Assembly: GCF_012927345.1 (NCBI RefSeq)
Contig: NZ_JABBGJ010000043.1
Span: forward strand, 31,714 to 95,713
Reading direction: 5' to 3'
DNA length: 64,000 bases
DNA from: Paraburkholderia polaris
Lineage (GTDB): Bacteria; Pseudomonadota; Gammaproteobacteria; Burkholderiales; Burkholderiaceae
In this document: positions 33,883 to 42,092 of the stretch, piece after piece
Layout of the letters: every line of letters starts with the position of its first letter
Numbering within the stretch: the stretch's first letter is position 1
Made by a program: the position numbers and the translations under genes
Notes under the pieces: model-generated
What the model was told of the DNA's origin: nothing
Databases searched by the model: none
The model's input: the letters and a program-made list of their open reading frames with translations, nothing else

Positions 33883-36800
33883 GTGATCGAATTCCCTCCC
33901 TTTCGATTGGATCGCGTGAATCGATGCGTCTGGCAATGTGCGCCCGACGGCACGAGCCGCAAGCTCGCGTTGGCGCCGCGCGCCTACGACATGCTGCAAT
34001 ACCTGATCGACCACGCTGGCCGGCTCATCACGCACGACGAATTCCTCGATGCACTGTGGCAGAACGTGCATGTCCAGCCCGAAGTGCTGAAGGCCCACAT
34101 GCTGACCATCCGCACGGCGCTTGGCGACGATGCGGGACATCCAAGCTTTATCGAAACCCATCGCGGCCGCGGCTATCGCTTCATCGCGCCGCTCTCCGCC
34201 AGTTCAAGCACCGGCGCGCGCGAGGCGGATAAGCGCGGCCATGGCGCGTTCGTCGGCCGCACGCTGCAACTGAACCGGTTGAAGACGCTGTTTGACGAGG
34301 CACGCAATGGCGCATCGCGCATCGTGTTCGTGGCGGGCGAACCGGGCATCGGCAAGACGACGCTCGTCAACCGGTTCCTGGACTCGCTCGATGGCGATGC
34401 CACCGTGGTGGCGTCGCTCGGTCGCTGCGTCGAAGGCTACGGCGGCATCGAGCCCTACTACCCGGTGCTCGACGCGCTGACACAACTGACCCGCAGCGAA
34501 GCGGGCCCGATGATCACCCGCACGCTCGTGTCAATCGCGCCGACCTGGGCTCTCCAGATGTTGGGATCGGTGCCGCAGCAATACCGCGCCGAGCTACAGC
34601 ATCAGGTGATCGGCGCGGCGAGCGGGCGCATGTTGCGCGAGATTTGCGAATTCCTCGAAGCGCTGTCGCTGGAGCGTCCGCTCGCGCTGGTATTCGAAGA
34701 CCTGCACTGGTCCGACTATTCGACGGTCGACATGCTGTCCGCGCTGGCCCGCCATCGCAGCGGCGCACGTCTGATGGTGATCGCGACGTACCGCCCGGAA
34801 GACGCCGAACTCGCGCAACACCCGTTGTGCCGACTGAACCGCGACCTGGGGCTGCAGAAGCTCTGTCACGACATCGTGCTGGAACCGTTGACCGAAGGCG
34901 CAATCGCCGAATATCTGACGGGCAGCCCGCACGACGAACGGCTCGACCGCGCGAACGGCTTCGCTCAGCTGGTGCGCGAGCGCTCCGGCGGCAACCCTCT
35001 GTTTATGGTCGCGACGCTCGATCACCTGGTCGGGCAAGGCATCGCGCAATCGACGCCCGAAGGCTGGAAGCTGCATCTGTCACCATCGAAAGTGCGGCTG
35101 GAAGTGCCGCTCACGTTGAACCAGGTCATCGAGCATCGCATCCAGCGGCTGACCGACGAGCAGCAACGCGCGCTCGAAGGCGCGAGCGTCGCCGGCCTCG
35201 CGTTTAGCGCGACCACCGCGGCGCCAGCAGCCGGATTGGGCCAGGAGCATTTCGAGGACATCTGCGAGGCGCTCTGCCGTCAGGAAAGCTTCATCCGTCG
35301 CGAGCCGTCGTCTACGCTTGATGACGGTCTCGCCGCGTGCACCTACGCGTTCCGCCACACGATGTACCGGCAGACTTTCTACGAGCGGCAGGGTCTGCTG
35401 CGCACCACCCACTCGCATCTGCGTGTCGCCCAGGCGCTCGAGGCGCTGTTCGCACCGGACGAGCGCGGCGGGGTCGCCGCCGAACTCGCGCAGCACTTCG
35501 CCGCCGCGAAACATTGGGAACGTGCGCTAGGCTATCTACGCATTGCGATCCAGACGGCGAAGAAGCGTCTCGCGTACAACGACGCGCTCGCGGTCCTCGA
35601 CCGCGCGCTGATGCTCGCCGCCAATCTGCCCACTGAAGCGCGCGCTGCGGCGCAAACGGAATTCCTCGAAGGCCGTGCTTCGATCTTCGCGGCGGCCCAC
35701 GATTCCCGCGCGCGGGAAACCTGCGAACAGCTCGCGGAGCGCGCCGCGCAGCACGGCCTGATCGACATCCAGAGCCGTGCGCTGATGAGCCTCGCGTATG
35801 CGTATAGCTGGCGCGACCAGGCGCGCTGCAGCCAGATCATCGACGAAGCGCTCGCGCTGAGTGAACGGCAGACCAACCCGCAGCAGCAGGCCCGCACCCG
35901 CATCAGCTGCTACGTATGGCGGATGTGGGTGCGCGGCTGGAGCGCGGAAGACATCGTGCGGTGCGAGGCTGCGCTCGTGCCCTTGCGCGCCGGTGAGGAT
36001 CCCTACACGACAGCCTGGTCGCTGTGCGAATACGCCATGGTCTGCCTCGTGTCGTCGCGCTACCAGGAAGCCCAGGACACCATCCTCTCGAATTACCGTT
36101 TCCTCGTCGAGAACGACGAAAACCGCCCCGAGTTCAATATGGCGCGCGCGACCTGGATGGTGCATCTGGGTCTGCCGTGGACGTTGCTCTACCTCGGCGA
36201 ATTCGGCCGCGCGCAGCGCGAGTTCGACAAGGCAATCACGATGTTCGCGCACAACGGCAACCAGTACGGCGCGGACACGCTCACGCTCTATCGCTGCTGG
36301 GTGCAGTTCCACGCGATGGATTTCGATGCGATGCGGCAAGCCTGCGCGCAGGTGCTGGCCGGCAAGTCGCCCGAACCGGGCAGCGGCAAATCGATCCTGC
36401 CGGCCGAATACCGGCTCTGCCTGCTGCTGACCGGGCTCGCACAGCTCGGCCTCGGCGACACGCGCGCCGCGCGCGACGCGCTCACGCAGGTGATGCAACG
36501 GATGGACACGCAGCCGGTGATCTTCGACTGGTACTGGCGTCTTCCACTCGAATGGGGGCTCGCGGGCGTCGCACTCGCGGAGCGCGATTTCGATGCTGCG
36601 GTCACCCACGCCGACCGTCTCGTCGAACTGGCGACCCGTATCGAAGAGCGCACGTGGCAGGGCTTCGCGTGGGACATGCGTGCGCGGGTCGCGTGCGAAC
36701 AGCATGACGCAAACCAGGCGCTGCGCTGCGTGCAGCGTGCACTCGACGCAACGCGCGATTACCAGACGCCGCTCGCGGACTGGCACATCCATCGCACGGC

Positions 36801-36936
36801 TGCCCGTGCCTGCGAGCTGGCCGGCGACACGCAATCGGCCGATCACCACGCAACACTCAGCAAGACGATGAAGGACACACTCGCCGCGACGCTGCCGTCG
36901 GGCCATCGTCTGCGCGAGACGTTGGAAACGGGCTAG
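33883..36936 (+). CDS. Large regulator paralogue: OmpR-type winged helix + AAA ATPase + TPR-like region
   Basis: The 1,017-residue protein parallels the divergent neighbour throughout. It has the winged helix LITHDEFLDALWQNVHVQPEVLKAHMLTIR, RGRGYRFIAPL, Walker A VAGEPGIGKTTLV, Walker B LALVFEDLHWSDYSTVDML and a long TPR-like C-terminal half. The frame opens at TTG 33859, but GTG 33883 (VIEFPPFRLDRVNR) sits seven bases after CGGAG and is the better start. A TATAAA at 33834-33839 could be its -10 element. It is monocistronic, with a GC hairpin just after the stop. The target and inducer are unknown. Confidence 0.88.
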   Translation: MIEFPPFRLDRVNRCVWQCAPDGTSRKLALAPRAYDMLQYLIDHAGRLITHDEFLDALWQNVHVQPEVLKAHMLTIRTALGDDAGHPSFIETHRGRGYRFIAPLSASSSTGAREADKRGHGAFVGRTLQLNRLKTLFDEARNGASRIVFVAGEPGIGKTTLVNRFLDSLDGDATVVASLGRCVEGYGGIEPYYPVLDALTQLTRSEAGPMITRTLVSIAPTWALQMLGSVPQQYRAELQHQVIGAASGRMLREICEFLEALSLERPLALVFEDLHWSDYSTVDMLSALARHRSGARLMVIATYRPEDAELAQHPLCRLNRDLGLQKLCHDIVLEPLTEGAIAEYLTGSPHDERLDRANGFAQLVRERSGGNPLFMVATLDHLVGQGIAQSTPEGWKLHLSPSKVRLEVPLTLNQVIEHRIQRLTDEQQRALEGASVAGLAFSATTAAPAAGLGQEHFEDICEALCRQESFIRREPSSTLDDGLAACTYAFRHTMYRQTFYERQGLLRTTHSHLRVAQALEALFAPDERGGVAAELAQHFAAAKHWERALGYLRIAIQTAKKRLAYNDALAVLDRALMLAANLPTEARAAAQTEFLEGRASIFAAAHDSRARETCEQLAERAAQHGLIDIQSRALMSLAYAYSWRDQARCSQIIDEALALSERQTNPQQQARTRISCYVWRMWVRGWSAEDIVRCEAALVPLRAGEDPYTTAWSLCEYAMVCLVSSRYQEAQDTILSNYRFLVENDENRPEFNMARATWMVHLGLPWTLLYLGEFGRAQREFDKAITMFAHNGNQYGADTLTLYRCWVQFHAMDFDAMRQACAQVLAGKSPEPGSGKSILPAEYRLCLLLTGLAQLGLGDTRAARDALTQVMQRMDTQPVIFDWYWRLPLEWGLAGVALAERDFDAAVTHADRLVELATRIEERTWQGFAWDMRARVACEQHDANQALRCVQRALDATRDYQTPLADWHIHRTAARACELAGDTQSADHHATLSKTMKDTLAATLPSGHRLRETLETG

Positions 36937-36943
36937 TCGCCGG

Positions 36944-36962
36944 CGTGCCGGCATCCGGCACG
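36944..36962 (+). terminator. GC hairpin after large regulator gene
   Basis: CGTGCCGG-CAT-CCGGCACG, a perfect 8-bp stem starting eight bases after the stop codon. The following sequence is only modestly T-rich (GTTCCTTC), so termination strength is uncertain. Confidence 0.45.
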
Positions 36963-37057
36963 GCGTCCGGTTCCTTCATCCGTCGCCCCCACTGATTGAG
37001 CAGATCGAGACGAAAGCCTGCGAACCGGACCGCTGTCCGCGCTCGAAAAGTCGGAAC

Positions 37058-38857
37058 TCAATCGATGCCACTCCCAGAAAGCCGGACCAGACCCAGACGG
37101 CTCGCCAGCGTCACCGCTTCGATCCGGTTCTTCACCGACAGCTTCGTATACAGATGCTTGGCGTGCGACTTCACAGTCTCAGGCGCGATGCACAGTCGGA
37201 TCGCGATCTGCTTGTTGGTCAGCCCACGCCCCATCAGTCCGATGATCGCGCGTTCACGCTCGCTGAGGCACATGGCGGCCACGGGTTGCACTCTGTCCGG
37301 CGCTGTGTCCCGCGACGTATCACTATCACGCCCCGCCTGCGCGTCGGCGGCGCCACGTCGGCGGCGCGACATCAATGCGCCTGCGTAGGGAAGCAGTTCG
37401 CGGACGTCGCCGGCGGGCACGATCGCCCCCCGTACGATCCCGTCGATCAGCTTCGCAACGCGCTCACTGCAGTCGACGAGCGTCTGATGCAGTCCCACCG
37501 AAGCTGCCTGCTTCAGCAGCGTGACGAGCGCCTCGATCGCCTCATCGCGCAGACCGGCAACCAGCAACGCTTCGACCAGCAACAGCGCGATCGTCACCGC
37601 GCCGTATCGATCGCGCCTCAAAACGGTATTGCAATGGAGCTGCCGCAGCGCCGCGAGATCGACCGTGGCGGATACCTGAATGGGTGCCTGAGGGAACGCC
37701 TGAGCGGATGCCTTTGAGAGCGCCTGCGCGGATGCCTGGAAATGCTCATGCGCGAGCGCCAGCCGCGCCTGCGCGAGCACGTGGTAGCGCGCGATCTCGA
37801 AGCGCGCGCTGCTGCTCGTCGCGCCGCACTGCCCGGCCAGCACGGCGAGCCGTTGTGCGCAGAGCGCCGCCTGGTCGATGCGATCCGCGGCGACGTGCAT
37901 CTCGACCTGCTGCGCGAGGCTGGCGGCGCGCAGCCGCGGCCAGTTGCGCTTTATCCCAAGCGCGTCCGCCTCGGCCAGCAACAAGAGCCCTTGTCCCGGT
38001 TGGCGCCGGTTCGCGGCGATGCGAGCGAGCAGTCCGTAACCGAGCACCGCGCCTTCGATCGCACCGCCCTGCCGGATTCCCGGCAGCCGTGCCGCGACCA
38101 GCGCCTCGCTCTCGTCGACGCGGCCCTCCTCGTACAGCACCTGCGCCATCACGCAGGCAGGCAGCGCGTCGATTGCCGCCGGACCGACGCCGAAACGGCG
38201 CGCGACATCGAGCGCGTCGCCGGCCAGCAAGCGCGCGGCATTGAAATGCATCTGACCGAATTCGATCGCGGCATCGAGCGCAAGGTCGAACATCGTGGTG
38301 ATCGCGCGCAGCCGGCCCGGCTGCTTGCCCGGCTCGCCCGGCTCGCGGCGTTCCACCGCGTAGAAACTCTCGGGATCACCGAGGCGCCAGTACACGCAGC
38401 GGCACACCGTCAGCGCGACGTGTGCGGTGGGCGTTGCGGCGTCGAGCCGCAGTGCGGAAAGCGCAGCGGCCAATGCCGCCCCCGCATCGTCCTGCAGCAT
38501 GAGCGCCGCGGCCCGCACGGCGGCGATCTCGCAACGCACCGCAACCGCAATAGGGCCCGGCAACGGGCCGACCCGCCCTTCAATCCGCTGCGCGGTCAGC
38601 AGCGCTTCGGCGGCCTGGAGCCGGATCAGCATCTGCCACGCGCGCGCAAGATCCAGATGGATCCGCGCCCCACTCACTGCCGGCCGTTCCCGGCCGACGC
38701 GCCCCAATGACAGAACTTCGTCGACGTACACCGACGCGGGGGGTATGACGTGAAGCCCCCGTATCGCAAGGGCTTCGGACTGCGCCCGCGGCGGCGCCGC
38801 GCAAGGACGACGATGTCCCGCTTCCTGATCAATTTCGTAAGCAAACGCCTCGTTCAT
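37058..38857 (-). CDS. LuxR-family regulator lacking the MalT ATPase domain
   Basis: The 599-residue protein ends in a clear LuxR HTH (LSERERAIIGLMGRGLTNKQIA, then APETVKSHAKHLYTKLSVKNRIEA). The middle is a helical repeat region like the MalT sensor domain. The N-terminal P-loop ATPase of full MalT proteins (about 300 residues) is missing and no GxxxxGKT is seen, so it is a short-form or N-terminally reduced MalT relative. The ATG at 38857 follows GGAG. A poly-Ala/His-rich composition and Arg-rich linkers occur near the N-terminus. It lies between the large regulator and the AraC gene, all without obvious target genes except the efflux operon. Confidence 0.85.
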   Translation of the reverse strand: MNEAFAYEIDQEAGHRRPCAAPPRAQSEALAIRGLHVIPPASVYVDEVLSLGRVGRERPAVSGARIHLDLARAWQMLIRLQAAEALLTAQRIEGRVGPLPGPIAVAVRCEIAAVRAAALMLQDDAGAALAAALSALRLDAATPTAHVALTVCRCVYWRLGDPESFYAVERREPGEPGKQPGRLRAITTMFDLALDAAIEFGQMHFNAARLLAGDALDVARRFGVGPAAIDALPACVMAQVLYEEGRVDESEALVAARLPGIRQGGAIEGAVLGYGLLARIAANRRQPGQGLLLLAEADALGIKRNWPRLRAASLAQQVEMHVAADRIDQAALCAQRLAVLAGQCGATSSSARFEIARYHVLAQARLALAHEHFQASAQALSKASAQAFPQAPIQVSATVDLAALRQLHCNTVLRRDRYGAVTIALLLVEALLVAGLRDEAIEALVTLLKQAASVGLHQTLVDCSERVAKLIDGIVRGAIVPAGDVRELLPYAGALMSRRRRGAADAQAGRDSDTSRDTAPDRVQPVAAMCLSERERAIIGLMGRGLTNKQIAIRLCIAPETVKSHAKHLYTKLSVKNRIEAVTLASRLGLVRLSGSGID

Positions 38858-38980
38858 TCCACGCTCCGTCGGACACCAGATCGTCGCAACCGCTTGACGA
38901 ACGCTGTACCGTCCAGACTAAAGATGACCGTCCGGAAATGCGTGATGATTCGGTTCTTTTTTGGTAAAGGATGGGTTGTC

Positions 38981-39011
38981 GCCCGGTATTGCCCGGTGTT
39001 GCCCCGGTGTT
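38981..39011. repeat. Short tandem repeat GCCCGGTRTT, three copies
   Basis: GCCCGGTATT, GCCCGGTGTT and GCCCCGGTGTT follow one another in the gap between the LuxR and AraC genes. The unit is about 10 bp (one helical turn). It could be a slippage product or a set of half-sites on one DNA face. Confidence 0.6.
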
Positions 39012-39121
39012 GCTCGCACCGCAACCGAAACGAAAGCGATCGATGCAGAGTTCGTAATGCAGCCAGTAGTCAGCCGGGCGACACGCGCTCGACCTCGGAC
39101 GCCAGCATCATCGCGGCCGCG

Positions 39122-39706
39122 TTAACGGGCCTCGGCCGACCCTGTCGCGGCCGCGGCCGGCTCCACGATCAGCCGCTCGCCGCGCATGCGGGTCCGCCAG
39201 CTGTTGGGCGGTTCGCCGACCATCCGCCCGAAGACGGTCGTGAAGTGCGCATGCGACCCGAAGCCACAACTGAGCGCGACGTCGAGCACGCTGAGCGCCG
39301 ACGAGCGCAGCAACATCTGGGCATGCTCGATCCTGCGCCGCAGCAGATACGCGTGCGGCGAGTAGCCGGTCGTCGAGCGGAACTGCGCGGCGAAATGCAT
39401 GCGGGTGAGTCCGGTGCTGGCGGCGACATCGGCAAGTCCGATCGGCTGCGCGAGATTCGCTTCGATGAAATCGAGCGCGCGCCGCAGACGCCACCTCGGC
39501 AGCGACGCCGCGCGCCGCGCAGACGGCGCCGTGGGCTCGGCAGCCCGCGCGACGAGGCGTGCGACGAGCGCGTCGCAGACGCTGTCCGAACAGAGCCGGC
39601 GGGACGCGTCGGCGACCGGATCGGCTTCTTCGAACGTGGTCCCGCCGTCGACGGCGAAATCTGCTGCCTCGTTGCAGCACGCTGCATTCGGTGTCTGCGT
39701 GAACAT
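39122..39706 (-). CDS. AraC-family transcriptional regulator, short form
   Basis: The 194-residue protein's C-terminal half is an AraC DNA-binding domain with both HTHs: LADVAASTGLTRMHFAAQFRSTTG and SVLDVALSCGFGSHAHFTTVFGRMVG. The first ~75 residues have two adjacent cysteines (AACCNEA) and no recognisable sensing domain, so it belongs to the minimal AraC type. The ATG at 39706 has GGGAGG upstream and is preferred over the upstream frame to 39766. The target is unknown. Confidence 0.9.
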   Translation of the reverse strand: MFTQTPNAACCNEAADFAVDGGTTFEEADPVADASRRLCSDSVCDALVARLVARAAEPTAPSARRAASLPRWRLRRALDFIEANLAQPIGLADVAASTGLTRMHFAAQFRSTTGYSPHAYLLRRRIEHAQMLLRSSALSVLDVALSCGFGSHAHFTTVFGRMVGEPPNSWRTRMRGERLIVEPAAAATGSAEAR

Positions 39707-39866
39707 GTGCGCCTCCCTGGTCGATGCCGGCGATGTGCCCGTGACGACAGCCGGACGGCATCTCACGGCGTAAGTCGACGGTCCCCATCTTGCGCAGTCT
39801 GGCGGCGGCGCGACATCCCCTCGACGGGTGAACGCGACGGCAGCCGCGTCCCTCGTTCGTGCGTTC

Positions 39867-40271
39867 TCAGGCGCCGCGACGCGGCTTGATTGCGCCCGCG
39901 GGATGGCGCTTCGCGATCGACGAGCGCAGCGCGGAATAGGCCGGCGCGACCATCGGGTAGTCAGCGGGCAGGCCCCACTTCGCGCGGTATTCGTCGGGGG
40001 TCATCGCGAAGTGGCGCTGCAGGTAGCGCTTGAGCGATTTCAGCTTGCGTCCGTCTTCCAGACAGACGAGGTAATCGTCGTGCACCGATTCCTCGATCGG
40101 CACCGCAGCCCGCCGTTGCGTGGCCGGTGCCGACGTCGTGCGCAATGCGGCCAGCGCGGCGTAGGTGCTCCAGATGAACGCCGGCAGGTCGGCCGCCGGC
40201 AATGGATTGCACGACACGAAGCTCGCCACGATTTCGGCGGTGAGCTCGATCAGATCAATGTCCCCCGTCAC
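39867..40271 (-). CDS. MucR/Ros-family zinc-finger transcriptional regulator
   Basis: The 134-residue protein has the MucR core CLEDGRKLKSLKRYLQRHFAMTPDEYRAKWGL, the C2H2-like zinc-finger region that in Rhizobiales MucR and Ros reads CLEDGKKFKSLKRHL. N-terminal LIELTAEIVASFVSCNP matches the family's leading helix. MucR proteins are usually H-NS-like repressors of surface or virulence genes. The start is GTG 40271 behind GAGGCGG. A CCCCC-N4-GGGGG palindrome lies about 150 bp upstream and may mark its promoter or autoregulation. Confidence 0.9.
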   Translation of the reverse strand: MTGDIDLIELTAEIVASFVSCNPLPAADLPAFIWSTYAALAALRTTSAPATQRRAAVPIEESVHDDYLVCLEDGRKLKSLKRYLQRHFAMTPDEYRAKWGLPADYPMVAPAYSALRSSIAKRHPAGAIKPRRGA

Positions 40272-40422
40272 GAGCCGCCTCGATGGATCAACGGTCCCGG
40301 GTGGAACAGCGGCGTTGCCCGAAGTGGCGTGCGGCTTCCCGAAGCATCATGATTCTTCAAGGCTCAGCTCCCTGACAGGCGGGTCATCGGTCAAGTAAGG
40401 ATTGGCGGGCACGGCGATCAAT

Positions 40423-40436
40423 CCCCCGAACGGGGG
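40423..40436. promoter_or_regulatory. Palindrome CCCCCGAACGGGGG upstream of the mucR-like gene
   Basis: Five C, GAAC, five G, with flanking AT at the left. It belongs to the same visual group as the sites at 10.8 and 20.4 kb but has a four-base spacer. It lies between the MucR-like and OMF genes, both on the minus strand; MucR is the downstream gene. Confidence 0.35.
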
Positions 40437-40520
40437 CCGTCACGCTCGCACGGACGAACGGCAGCAGCAACCCACCCGGCGCGGTCGCTGTTTAGGGCCT
40501 GTTCATGCTAACAACGGACC

Positions 40521-42086
40521 CTAATGCACCTTCGTCCCGGCCGGATCCCCCGGCAGGTCGTCGCTGCGATAGCCGCCACCGAGCGCGCGGGTCAGCACGA
40601 TGCCCGCCTCGATCTCGTCGCCGGTAAGCTGCACGAGCTCGAGGCGTCCAACGATGACCGGCGCCTTTGCCTGCATCGCGCTCATCCTGTCACCGAGACC
40701 GGTCTGGTAGCCCGCCTCGGCACTGTCGCTCGCGAAGCGCAACGCGTCGATCCGGTCACGCTGCAGATGCACGCGATGATCGAGGTCATCGATCTCGCTG
40801 CCGCTCTGCGCGATGTCGCGCACCGCGTCGAGCACTGCCTGGTCGTACTGCTCGATCAGCGTGTTGCTGGCCGTGCGCGCGCCGTGCAGGTTCGCGTTCA
40901 GGCGGCCGCCGTCGAAGATCGGCAGCGTGAGGCCGGGAATGAGGTTGATCTGCTGGCTCGAATGCATGAACAGGTCGCGCATTCGCAGCGCGTTGAAACC
41001 GAAGAACGCGGTGATATCGAAGCTCGGGTAGAACGCCGCTTTCGCTGCATCGATCTTGTCGAATGACGCCTGTACCAGCCAGCGCATCGCCTGCAGATCC
41101 GGACGCCGCGCGAGCAGCTCATACGAGAGCGTCGATGGCAGTGAAGCCGACGCTGCCGGCAACGGCACCGGCGCGATCGCCGGCAGATCGTCGGGACCCA
41201 CACCCGCCAGCGCCCGCAACGCCTCGCGCGCGTGGACCACCTGCTCCTCGCTCGACGCGATCTGCTGGTCGATCGCGAGCAACTGCGAGCGCGCGTCGGC
41301 GGTTTGGGTCAGCGCTTCGAGGCCGCGTTCGTGCCGCGCCGATCGCGTGTCGAGCTCGAACGCGCGCACTTCGCAAAGCTGCCGCAGCAGCTCGAGGCTC
41401 GCGTAGGTGATCTGGATGCTGTAGTAGAGCTGCGTGACGCCTGCCGACAGCTCGAGCTCGGCCTGCGCCTCCTCCGCGCGCCGCGCGTTCTGCTCGCCGA
41501 TCGCCGCGCGCACGAGCTCGCGCTGCTTGCCCCAAACGTCGATGTCGTAGTGAGCGTCGACCCCCACCAGCCCGGTCCAATACCACGGCCCAAACGCGCC
41601 GATCGCCGGGTCGTGCGACGCATAGGCGCTGAGGAAACCGTGCCCCGAGACCCGCTCGCGATCGGCCTCCGCCAGCGCGGACATCTGCAGACCGGACCCC
41701 GCGCGGATCAGCTCGACCTGCGCGTGGGCCTGCGAGACGTGCTCACGCGCAATGACGAGCGTTGGCGCATGGGCAAGCGCCAGCTCGACGAGCGTATCGA
41801 GCTGCGAATCGTGATACTGCGCCCACCAGCGCGCCGACGGCCAGCCTTCGTTCGCGAGATGGATGTCGTCAGCGAGGCGGATTTGCTGCGGCGCGATCAT
41901 CGCGGCGGGCGGACTGTCGTGGTGAATGATCGCGCACGAGGCGAGCAACGGCAGCGAGAGAGACGCGAGCCAGTGGCCGGCCAGTCGGGCGGCTGGTCGT
42001 GTGGCTGGTCGGGCCGCTGGTCGGGCGGCCGGTCGTGTGGCCAATAAGCGCAGCAGACGGCGCAGAATGCAGGCGAAGCATGTCAT
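40521..42086 (-). CDS. Outer-membrane efflux lipoprotein (MdtP/NodT family)
   Basis: The 521-residue TolC-like protein has a lipoprotein signal ending LPLLASC (about residues 46-52). Periplasmic coiled-coil segments follow in two similar halves, each with LDTLVELALAHAP- or PDLQAMRWLVQASFDKIDAAKAAFYPS-type sequence. The N-terminal region before the lipobox is stretched by a (A/T)RPA tetrapeptide tract encoded by a 12-bp repeat. It is the last gene of an efflux operon after a FUSC protein (6-bp spacing), so it is the outer-membrane channel of an MdtNOP-like pump. Substrates of such pumps are often aromatic acids or dyes. Confidence 0.92.
   Translation of the reverse strand: MTCFACILRRLLRLLATRPAARPAARPATRPAARLAGHWLASLSLPLLASCAIIHHDSPPAAMIAPQQIRLADDIHLANEGWPSARWWAQYHDSQLDTLVELALAHAPTLVIAREHVSQAHAQVELIRAGSGLQMSALAEADRERVSGHGFLSAYASHDPAIGAFGPWYWTGLVGVDAHYDIDVWGKQRELVRAAIGEQNARRAEEAQAELELSAGVTQLYYSIQITYASLELLRQLCEVRAFELDTRSARHERGLEALTQTADARSQLLAIDQQIASSEEQVVHAREALRALAGVGPDDLPAIAPVPLPAASASLPSTLSYELLARRPDLQAMRWLVQASFDKIDAAKAAFYPSFDITAFFGFNALRMRDLFMHSSQQINLIPGLTLPIFDGGRLNANLHGARTASNTLIEQYDQAVLDAVRDIAQSGSEIDDLDHRVHLQRDRIDALRFASDSAEAGYQTGLGDRMSAMQAKAPVIVGRLELVQLTGDEIEAGIVLTRALGGGYRSDDLPGDPAGTKVH
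41983..42042 (-). repeat. Five tandem 12-bp repeats in the OMF signal region
   Basis: Units of the form GGTCGxGxGGCY (on the plus strand) occur five times in succession. They encode the RPAARPAARPAT-like tract ahead of the lipoprotein signal. Copy-number change keeps the frame, but would alter the charged N-region of the signal. Confidence 0.85.
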
Positions 42087-42092
42087 CGCAGA

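Noticed and set aside
35536..36954. A 472-residue minus-strand open frame inside the large plus-strand regulator
   Set aside because: It mirrors the regulator's TPR-like region, has no ribosome site and no recognisable motif.
38735..38766. A GGGGGG/CCCCC pair near the start of the 599-residue LuxR gene
   Set aside because: It lies within coding sequence with a poor spacer and no symmetry beyond the G/C runs.
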